A DNA stretch of 27,639 nucleotides, from the NCBI GenBank assembly GCA_022865365.1, contig JALHSW010000535.1:1-27639 (forward strand), written 5' to 3'. Position numbers and translations under genes: made by a program. The notes beneath the pieces are model-generated. The model did not search any database. It was given only the letters and a program-made list of their open reading frames with translations, and had not been told where the DNA came from. The DNA is from Acidimicrobiia bacterium. Its GTDB lineage: Bacteria > Actinomycetota > Acidimicrobiia > IMCC26256 > PALSA-555. This document shows, piece after piece, positions 22,460 through 27,639 of this stretch; position 1 is the stretch's first letter; the number at the start of each line of letters is the position of its first letter.

Positions 22460-23668
22460 ATGGCGAAGAGGGTGGTGCTCGCGTACTCCGGCGGGTTGGA
22501 CACGTCGGTTGCGGTGCGGTGGATCCGTGAAGAGTGGGGGATGGAGGTCGTCGCGCTCGCGGTCGACGTCGGCCAGAGCGCGGATGACGACTGGGAGACG
22601 ATCCGCCGGCGCGCGCTCGCGGCCGGTGCCATGGAAGCCGTGGTCGTCGACGCGAAGGCGGAGTACGCCCAGGACTACTGCCTCCCTGCGCTTCGAGCGA
22701 ACGCGCTCTACGAAGGGAAGTATCCGCTCGTCTCGGCACTGTCGCGTCCGGTGATCGTCAAGCACCTGGTCGCCGCGGCTCGTGAGTACGGTGCCGATGC
22801 GGTCGCGCACGGGTGCACCGGGAAGGGCAACGACCAGGTGCGCTTCGAGGTCTCCACACGAGCGCTGGCGCCGGACCTCGAGGTGCTGGCTCCGGTACGA
22901 GTGTGGGGCTTCACCCGTGAGGACTCGATGGACTACGCGGCCAAGCACGGCATCCCGATCAAGGTGCGCAAGGACAACCCGTACTCGATCGACGAGAACC
23001 TCTGGGGCCGGGCGATCGAGTGCGGCGCCATCGAGGACCCGTGGGTCGCCCCGCCGCAGGAGCCCTACGCCCTGACGACTGACCCGTCACAGGCCCCTCG
23101 AGACCCCTGGGAGCTGGTGATCCGCTTCGAGCGGGGCGTGCCCGTCTCGCTCGACGGGACGGCGATGCCGCTCCACGAGCTCGTCGGCGAGGTCGGCCGG
23201 TTGGTCGGCGGCTATGGCTGGGGGCGCCTCGACATGGTCGAGAACCGCCGGGTGGGGATCAAGAGCCGCGAGGTCTACGAGTGCCCGGGCGCGCTGGCGT
23301 TGATCCTCGCGCACGCGGATCTCGAGTCGATCACGCTCGAGCGGGACTTGATGCGCGAGAAGGCACGGCTGGAGCCTCGCTACGCGGAGCTCGTGTACGA
23401 CGGGCTGTGGTTCTCGCCGCTGCGTCGCGCGCTCGACGCGTTCGTCGACGACTCGCAGCGCCCGGTGACGGGCGAGGTGCGATTGCGGCTCGAGCCGGGA
23501 CGCTGCTTCGTGACCGGGCGCCGCGCCGATGCCGGGTTGTATGACTACGAGCTCGCTACGTACGAAGCTGCGGACGCGTTCCGCCACGAGGACGCGGCGG
23601 GCTTCGTTCGCCTGTGGGGCCTCGGGCTCGAGACCATCGCCCGCAAGCAGGGGCCACCTGATGCCTGA
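22460..23668 (+). CDS. argG: Argininosuccinate synthase
   Basis: Joins citrulline and aspartate with ATP to form argininosuccinate. The 402-residue protein has the PP-loop AYSGGLDTS (8-16) near the start, then the citrulline/aspartate-binding segments HGCTGKGNDQVRFE and the conserved DNPYSIDENLWGR. Length and order are standard. ATG 22460 is 20 bases after argR; AGGA at about 22452 is the likely ribosome-binding site. Its last eight bases overlap argH in another frame, and the stop codon is the first of three TGA copies in a 9-bp repeat. Confidence 0.98.
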   Translation: MAKRVVLAYSGGLDTSVAVRWIREEWGMEVVALAVDVGQSADDDWETIRRRALAAGAMEAVVVDAKAEYAQDYCLPALRANALYEGKYPLVSALSRPVIVKHLVAAAREYGADAVAHGCTGKGNDQVRFEVSTRALAPDLEVLAPVRVWGFTREDSMDYAAKHGIPIKVRKDNPYSIDENLWGRAIECGAIEDPWVAPPQEPYALTTDPSQAPRDPWELVIRFERGVPVSLDGTAMPLHELVGEVGRLVGGYGWGRLDMVENRRVGIKSREVYECPGALALILAHADLESITLERDLMREKARLEPRYAELVYDGLWFSPLRRALDAFVDDSQRPVTGEVRLRLEPGRCFVTGRRADAGLYDYELATYEAADAFRHEDAAGFVRLWGLGLETIARKQGPPDA

Positions 23669-25082
23669 CGCGCCTGACGTGCCTGACGGGCCGACCGGGC
23701 AGCCGCTCTGGCACGGCCGCTTCGCGGACGGCCCGAGCGACGAGCTTCTCGCGTTCACGGTCAGCCTCGGCTTTGATCGTCGGCTCGCGCGCGACGACCT
23801 CGAGGGCTCTCGCGCGCATGTCCGCATGCTCGGTGCCGTCGGGCTGCTCGACGACGCTGACGTCGCTGCGGTGTTGGTTGCGCTCGACACGGTCGAAAGC
23901 GAGCTAGCCGAGAACTGTTTCGTCTTCGTGCCGACCGACGAGGATGTGCACACTGCGATCGAGCGTCGCGTCATCGAGATCGCGGGCGATGCCGGGGCCC
24001 GGTTGCACACGGGGAGGAGTCGCAACGACCAGGTCGCGACGGATCTTCGTCTCTGGGTGCGCAGGGCAGGTCGCGATGCCGCGTCGCGTACGCACAGCTT
24101 TCAGGAGACCCTGCTGCGCCTCGCTGAGGAATGCGGAGGTGACGCGTACCTCCCCGGATACACGCACCTCCAGCGTGCACAGCCCGTGCTGCTCGCACAC
24201 CATCTGCTCGCGCACTTCTGGGCGCTGGCCCGCGACGTCGAGCGTTGGCGTGACGCCCTGGCCCGGGCCGACGTATCGCCGCTCGGTGCGGGTGCGCTCG
24301 CCGGCTCGAGCCTGCCGATCGACCCGGACCACACGGCGCAGGCACTCGGGTTCGCCCGCCGGTTCGAGAACTCCATCGATGCGGTGTCCGACCGCGACTT
24401 CGTCGCCGAGGCGCTGTTCGTGCTCGCACTCGAACAGGTCCACCTGTCGCGTCTCGGTGAGGAGATCGTGCTCTGGGCGAGCGACGAGTTCGCGTTCCTC
24501 GGGCTCGCCGACTCGCACAGCACCGGATCCTCCATGCTCCCGCACAAGAAGAACCCCGACATCGCCGAGCTGGCGCGCGGCAAGGCCGGTCGGGTGATCG
24601 GAGACCTCACGGGCTTCCTCGCCACCCTCAAGGGGCTTCCGCTCGCCTACAACCGGGACCTCCAGGAGGACAAGGAGCCGTTGTTCGACGCGGTGGAGAC
24701 GTGCGCGTTGAGCCTGAGCGCGCTCCAGGGTCTCCTGGAGACGGCGACGTTCAACTTCGAGGCCATGCGCGCCGCGGCCGACGAGCCGGCGACCGCCGCG
24801 ACCGACCTTGCCGAGCACCTCGTCCGGGGAGGGACCCCGTTCCGCGAGGCGCACGCGATCGTGGGGAACCTGGTACGTCAGTCCGCAGAGCGCGGCGTCC
24901 CCCTCGAGGAGCTGGTCATGACCGAGCCCCGCCTGGGGCCGGACGCACTCGCTCTGCTCGAGCCCGGCGAAGCCGTCCGGCAACGCACGACGCCAGGCGG
25001 CGGGGGACCGGATGCGCTCGGTGCCCAGCTGAGCGCAGCGCGCGCGTGTCTCGTCGAGCAGCTGACGTGGCTGGAAGGCTGA
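23661..25082 (+). CDS. argH: Argininosuccinate lyase
   Basis: Splits argininosuccinate into arginine and fumarate, the last step of the pathway. The 473-residue member of the fumarase/aspartase superfamily begins, after a repeat-encoded PD-rich leader (1-12), with the usual LWHGRFADG. It contains HTGRSRNDQVATDLR (116-130), GYTHLQRAQPVLLAH (166-180) and the catalytic loop TGSSMLPHKKNPDIAE (288-303). The loop has LPH where many relatives have MPQ, but Ser and KKNPD are kept. ATG 23661 lies eight bases inside argG; longer upstream codons are inside argG and rejected. The 3' end overlaps the glycosylase gene by 16 bases. Confidence 0.96.
   Translation: MPDAPDVPDGPTGQPLWHGRFADGPSDELLAFTVSLGFDRRLARDDLEGSRAHVRMLGAVGLLDDADVAAVLVALDTVESELAENCFVFVPTDEDVHTAIERRVIEIAGDAGARLHTGRSRNDQVATDLRLWVRRAGRDAASRTHSFQETLLRLAEECGGDAYLPGYTHLQRAQPVLLAHHLLAHFWALARDVERWRDALARADVSPLGAGALAGSSLPIDPDHTAQALGFARRFENSIDAVSDRDFVAEALFVLALEQVHLSRLGEEIVLWASDEFAFLGLADSHSTGSSMLPHKKNPDIAELARGKAGRVIGDLTGFLATLKGLPLAYNRDLQEDKEPLFDAVETCALSLSALQGLLETATFNFEAMRAAADEPATAATDLAEHLVRGGTPFREAHAIVGNLVRQSAERGVPLEELVMTEPRLGPDALALLEPGEAVRQRTTPGGGGPDALGAQLSAARACLVEQLTWLEG
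23663..23689 (+). repeat. 9-bp tandem repeat at the argG/argH junction
   Basis: gcctgacgc, gcctgacgt and gcctgacgg lie at 23663-23671, 23672-23680 and 23681-23689, differing only in the last base. The first contains the argG stop codon; the other two repeat TGA in the same frame. In the argH frame the repeat encodes MPDAPDVPDGP, an N-terminal extension before the conserved enzyme. Confidence 0.93.
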
Positions 25083-25690
25083 ACGTCGCCACGCTCCCGC
25101 GTGCGTTCTACGACAGGGACGGGCGCTCGCTCGCGCCCGAGCTCCTGAACAAGCTGCTGGTGCACGACGACCCCGAGGCCGGGCGTCTGGCGGTCCGGAT
25201 CGTCGAGGTCGAGGCCTACGCCGGTGCCGAGGACGCCGGCAGCCATGCGTACCGCGGGCCAACCCCGCGTACCGAGACCATGTTCGGTGCACCCGGTCAT
25301 CTGTACGTGTACTTCACCTACGGCATGCACTGGTGCGCGAACGTGGTCGCCGGGCCAAGGGGCAAGGCGAGCGCGGTCTTGTTGCGTGGGGGTGACCCCG
25401 TCGACGGGATCGATGCGATGCGCGATCGTCGCCCGGCTGCGAAACGCGATCGCGATCTGTGCTCGGGCCCGGCGCGCCTCGCCCAGGCGCTCGGGATCAC
25501 CGGCGCCTTCGACGGGTCCGACCTCGTTCGTGGACCGCTCCGCATCCTCGACGACGGGGTGGCGCCGCCGGTCCACCCCGAGGTGAGCACACGCATCGGG
25601 TTGCGGACCGGACGCGGCCACGAGCATCCGTGGCGATGGTTCGTCACCGGCGATCCCAACGTCAGCCGCGCGCGGCCATCGCAGGGCTAG
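25067..25690 (+). CDS. mpg: 3-methyladenine DNA glycosylase (AAG/MPG family)
   Basis: Base-excision repair enzyme removing alkylated and deaminated purines. From GTG 25067 it has 207 residues. The AAG-fold signatures are RAFYDRDGRSLAPELLNKLL (12-31), VEVEAYAGAEDAGSHAYRG (46-64, with the catalytic Glu49, Tyr51 and His60), PRTETMFGAPGHLYVYFTYG (67-86) and LCSGPARLAQALGI near 131. GTG 25067 is the only good start near the family N-terminus and has no strong ribosome-binding site; it overlaps argH by 16 bases, so translation is probably coupled. In mycobacteria the homologue also directly precedes tyrS, so the position is conserved rather than a sign of transfer. Confidence 0.93.
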   Translation: MAGRLNVATLPRAFYDRDGRSLAPELLNKLLVHDDPEAGRLAVRIVEVEAYAGAEDAGSHAYRGPTPRTETMFGAPGHLYVYFTYGMHWCANVVAGPRGKASAVLLRGGDPVDGIDAMRDRRPAAKRDRDLCSGPARLAQALGITGAFDGSDLVRGPLRILDDGVAPPVHPEVSTRIGLRTGRGHEHPWRWFVTGDPNVSRARPSQG

Positions 25691-25703
25691 CGTCGATTTC
25701 GTG

Positions 25704-27005
25704 ATGACCGGAGTAGGCGAGCGTCCCGAAGGGTCGGACCGGGCAACCCGGCCCGAAGCGAGCGCGACCAGGGTGCCGGCAGGCGAGCGTCCCGACGTGG
25801 CAGAGCAGGTACGAATCATCGGATCCGGCGCGGTCGACGTCGTCACGGAAGCCGACCTCGTGCGCAAGCTCGAACGCGGCACACCGCTTCGGGTGAAGCT
25901 CGGCATCGATCCGACGGCTTCGGACATCCACCTCGGATTCGCCGTGGTGCTCCGCAAGCTGCGGCAGTTCCAGGACCTCGGGCACACGGCGGTGCTGATC
26001 CTCGGTGACTTCACCGCGATGGTGGGCGACCCCTCGGGCCGCGCGGCCACCCGCCCGCGGCTCTCGAAGGCCGAGGTCGACGCGCACGCCGCCACGTACG
26101 TCGAGCAGGTCCAGCGCATCCTCATGCCCGAGCGCCTCGAGGTGCGCCGGAACTCCGAGTGGCTCGGCGCCATGGGCATCGAGGACGTGCTCCGCCTGAC
26201 CGCCCGCATGACCGTGGCGCAGATGCTCGAGCGCGACGACTTCGCGAAGCGGTACCAGGGCGGAAAGCCGATCTCGGTCCTGGAGTTCCTCTACCCGCTG
26301 CTCCAGGGGTGGGACTCGGTCGTCGTCGAGGCCGACGTCGAGCTCGGCGGCACCGACCAGCTCTTCAACAACCTGGTGGGGCGCACCCTGCAAGCCCAGG
26401 AGGGCCAGGAGGGCCAGGTGGTGCTCACCACGCCGCTCCTGGAGGGCCTCGACGGGATCCAGAAGATGTCGAAGTCGCTCGGCAACTTCGTCGGGATCGC
26501 CGAGGCTCCGGCGGAGCAGTTCGGCAAGGTGATGTCGCTCCCCGACGATCTCATGGGTCGCTACTTCACGCTCACAACTGGGTGGCACCCCGACCGGGTC
26601 GGCGAGGTCACCGGCGCCCTCGCCGACGGCAGCCTCTCGCCGGTCGACGCCAAGCGCCTCCTCGCACGCACCGTCGTCGACCTGTACCACGGTGATGGGG
26701 CCGGCGCGGCCGCAGAGGCCGAGTTCGACCGGGTGTTCAAGGCCCACGTTGCACCGACGGACATCCCCGAGCACGCCCTCGATGTGTCCGAGGTCAGGGA
26801 CGGGCGCATCGCCCTGGCCAACGTCCTGCGTCAGTCGGGCCTCGCGGCCTCGAACAAGGAGGCTCGGCGGTTGATCGCCCAGGGTGGTGTACGCCACGAC
26901 GGCACCGTGGTCGCGGACCCGGACATGACGCTGGCACCCGACGAGCTCGACGGCGCGACGCTCCAGGTCGGGCGGCGGCGGTGGGTTCGCATCCGGAACG
27001 CGTGA
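25704..27005 (+). CDS. tyrS: Tyrosyl-tRNA synthetase
   Basis: Class I synthetase charging tRNA-Tyr. From ATG 25704 it has 433 residues; GTG 25701 precedes it, and GTG 25797 would give a 402-residue protein closer to the family length, starting AEQVRIIGSGAVDVV. Residues before that point are low-complexity and contain two GERP(E/D) copies from a 15-bp direct repeat. Motifs in 402-form numbering: KLGIDPTASDIHLGF (34-48, the HIGH motif as HLGF), YPLLQGWDSVVVEADVELGG (166-185) then TDQLFNN, KMSKS (223-227), and a C-terminal S4 RNA-binding domain (about 340-402, LANVLRQSGLAASNKEARRL). The pattern is that of TyrZ-like enzymes. It follows mpg by 10-13 bases and is the last protein gene before 16S rRNA. 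Confidence 0.95.
   Translation: MTGVGERPEGSDRATRPEASATRVPAGERPDVAEQVRIIGSGAVDVVTEADLVRKLERGTPLRVKLGIDPTASDIHLGFAVVLRKLRQFQDLGHTAVLILGDFTAMVGDPSGRAATRPRLSKAEVDAHAATYVEQVQRILMPERLEVRRNSEWLGAMGIEDVLRLTARMTVAQMLERDDFAKRYQGGKPISVLEFLYPLLQGWDSVVVEADVELGGTDQLFNNLVGRTLQAQEGQEGQVVLTTPLLEGLDGIQKMSKSLGNFVGIAEAPAEQFGKVMSLPDDLMGRYFTLTTGWHPDRVGEVTGALADGSLSPVDAKRLLARTVVDLYHGDGAGAAAEAEFDRVFKAHVAPTDIPEHALDVSEVRDGRIALANVLRQSGLAASNKEARRLIAQGGVRHDGTVVADPDMTLAPDELDGATLQVGRRRWVRIRNA
25715..25795 (+). repeat. 15-bp direct repeat at the tyrS 5' end
   Basis: AGGCGAGCGTCCCGA occurs at 25715-25729 and 25781-25795, 66 bases apart and identical. The second copy ends one base before the alternative tyrS start GTG 25797. 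If that start is used, the repeats are in the untranslated leader and could be an operator; if not, they encode GERPE and GERPD in a flexible N-terminal tail. Confidence 0.9.
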
Positions 27006-27024
27006 CCCGGGGATGCGTGACCCG
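27000..27024 (+). repeat. Short repeat copying the tyrS stop codon
   Basis: gcgtgacccg is at 27000-27009 and again at 27015-27024, a period of 15 bases. Each copy contains TGA in the tyrS frame (27003 and 27018), so the stop is duplicated. Confidence 0.85.
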
Positions 27025-27054
27025 AAGATCTCGCCCGAAATCCCTGGTTCCGGC

Positions 27055-27083
27055 TTGATCAGGTGGATCGGCCCCCATATACT
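27055..27083 (+). promoter_or_regulatory. rRNA promoter P1
   Basis: TTGATC (27055-27060) and TATACT (27078-27083) are separated by exactly 17 bases. Start of transcription would be near 27090, giving a leader of about 430 bases before 16S. Confidence 0.75.
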
Positions 27084-27186
27084 TCCGAGTCCGCTCGAAG
27101 GCCGTCTCTGACGGGACCGCGAGCGCTTGATACGGACTACGGCCTCGCCTCAGTCACCTGCCCACCCGAGAACCCCTCAGCGGGAA

Positions 27187-27224
27187 GACCGGTTGGGCGG
27201 CGGAGTGGGTGCGGCGAACCGGTC
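27187..27224 (+). repeat. Inverted repeat between the two rRNA promoters
   Basis: GACCGGTT (27187-27194) and AACCGGTC (27217-27224) are perfectly complementary around 22 G-rich bases. It lies upstream of P2 and downstream of P1, so it may act as RNA in the P1 transcript or as a protein site at P2. Confidence 0.6.
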
Positions 27225-27273
27225 CAACGTGAGGCTCTCGGCCGGTTGTCGGCGCGTGCCTCGCAGCAGCTCC

Positions 27274-27302
27274 TTGACAACGGAACAGTGACGCCATGTA
27301 AG
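27274..27302 (+). promoter_or_regulatory. rRNA promoter P2
   Basis: A perfect TTGACA (27274-27279) is followed after 17 bases by TGTAAG (27297-27302); TAAGTA (27299-27304) with a 19-base spacer is an alternative -10. The start would be near 27309, about 215 bases before 16S. Confidence 0.7.
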
Positions 27303-27332
27303 TAAGCCAGTGCGGGCGTCCGCGACCGGTCG

Positions 27333-27346
27333 AGGCCTTCGGGCCT
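27333..27346 (+). other. UUCG-capped hairpin in the rRNA leader
   Basis: AGGCC-UUCG-GGCCU forms five pairs closed by a very stable UUCG tetraloop. It may help fold the leader during transcription or mark a processing site. Confidence 0.5.
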
Positions 27347-27472
27347 TGCTCGATTGCGGCTCGCCACAACGCAATTCCGCACGATCACGCAGTCGGATTC
27401 GTCCGGCAACGGGTGGTCGTGCATGTCGCCCGAGGAGCCAGCAGTGGTTCCGACGGCGGCTCTCCGATCGTC

Positions 27473-27521
27473 ATCAGCTCCCTCGGCGTGGCTTCGGCCG
27501 CTCCGGGGAGACGGTGCTGAT
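27473..27521 (+). other. Leader stem directly before 16S rRNA
   Basis: ATCAGC (27473-27478) can pair with GCTGAT (27516-27521). Inside lie CTCCC/GGGGAG and a GGC-UUCG-GCC tip, so the last 49 leader bases fold into one long irregular hairpin ending right before the 16S start. Such leader helices assist 16S maturation in other bacteria; the role here is inferred from position. Confidence 0.5.
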
Positions 27522-27522
27522 C

Positions 27523-27639
27523 TTAATGGAGAGTTTGATCCTGGCTCAGGACGAACGCTGGCGGCGCGCTTAACACATGCAAGTCGAACGAGAAGCTCGG
27601 AGCTTGCTCCGGGCGGAGAGTGGCGAACGGGTGAGGAAC
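27523..27639 (+). rRNA. rrs: 16S ribosomal RNA, 5' end (truncated by window)
   Basis: The universal AGAGTTTGATCCTGGCTCAG begins at 27530, equal to E. coli position 8, so the mature 5' end is near 27523. It continues with GACGAACGCTGGCGGCG, ACACATGCAAGTCGAACG, variable region V1 and GGCGAACGGGTGAG before the window ends. Only about 117 bases are visible. The sequence is consistent with an actinobacterium but too short to place the class with certainty. Confidence 0.98.

Larger units (their letters stand above)
27006..27522 (+). other. rRNA operon promoter and leader region (no protein gene)
   Basis: These 517 bases between tyrS and 16S rRNA hold two sigma-70-type promoters (27055-27083, 27274-27302), an inverted repeat between them, and several hairpins before 16S. 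I see no tRNA, no credible coding frame and no strong terminator after tyrS, so some tyrS readthrough into the rRNA operon is possible. No recognisable boxA antitermination element was found by eye. Confidence 0.8.

Noticed and set aside
25701..25800. T-box riboswitch upstream of tyrS
   Set aside because: No AGGGTGGNACCGCG-type antiterminator sequence and no specifier loop could be found; the AGGGTGCC at about 25769-25776 is only a partial resemblance.
27006..27522. A tRNA gene before 16S rRNA
   Set aside because: No T-loop GTTCGAxTC block with matching acceptor and anticodon stems was found on either strand.
27063..27573. Small open frames in the rRNA leader
   Set aside because: They cover promoters and the 16S start, have biased random composition and no family similarity.
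1..27639. Mobile elements, CRISPR arrays, prophage or defence genes
   Set aside because: All long plus-strand frames are accounted for by housekeeping genes, gene order matches other actinobacteria, and no transposase, integrase, direct-repeat/spacer array or composition shift was seen.

Overview
The window is a dense, GC-rich block of housekeeping genes from an actinobacterium. Order and content match the mycobacterial and streptomycete arrangement as I recall it: priA-fmt-rsmB-rpe-rib; infC-rpmI-rplT-tsnR-like-pheS-pheT; argCJBDFRGH; mpg-tyrS. Weak hints (a DUF1844 gene divergent from infC, 16S directly after tyrS, the 16S 5' end) suggest a deep-branching group such as Acidimicrobiia, but about 117 bases of 16S cannot settle the class. 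All genes but one lie on the plus strand. Junctions are mostly GTGA, ATGA, TTGA or TGATG overlaps, so translational coupling is the rule.

Layout. Bases 2-5377: the 3' part of a PriA-like protein, then def, fmt, rsmB, rpe and a MogA/MoaB-type gene (initiator formyl-Met handling, rRNA modification, pentose phosphate, molybdenum cofactor). Bases 5378-10426: a promoter with an overlapping palindrome, an FMN riboswitch, then ribD-ribE-ribBA-ribH, which suffices for riboflavin synthesis from GTP and ribulose 5-phosphate apart from the dephosphorylation step. ribH overlaps hisG, which is followed by a small cold-shock-domain gene. Bases 10437-10856: one minus-strand gene for a DUF1844 protein. Bases 10857-16635: a highly structured leader, infC (apparently starting at AUC), rpmI, rplT, a TrmH-type rRNA methyltransferase, pheS and pheT. 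Bases 16636-25082: the full arginine operon argC-J-B-D-F-R-G-H, with a putative ARG box overlapping a leaderless promoter at argC and the repressor gene inside the operon. Bases 25067-27005: an alkyladenine DNA glycosylase and tyrosyl-tRNA synthetase. Bases 27006-27639: two rRNA promoters, a long structured leader and the 5' end of 16S rRNA.

I see no phage, transposon, CRISPR, toxin-antitoxin or defence system and no new multigene system. The interest is in small-scale regulation and sequence dynamics: the infC leader and AUC start, the FMN switch platform and the KstR-like palindrome at its promoter, the ARG box/leaderless argC start, and short tandem duplications (9-15 bp) that recur at gene ends and often copy a stop codon.
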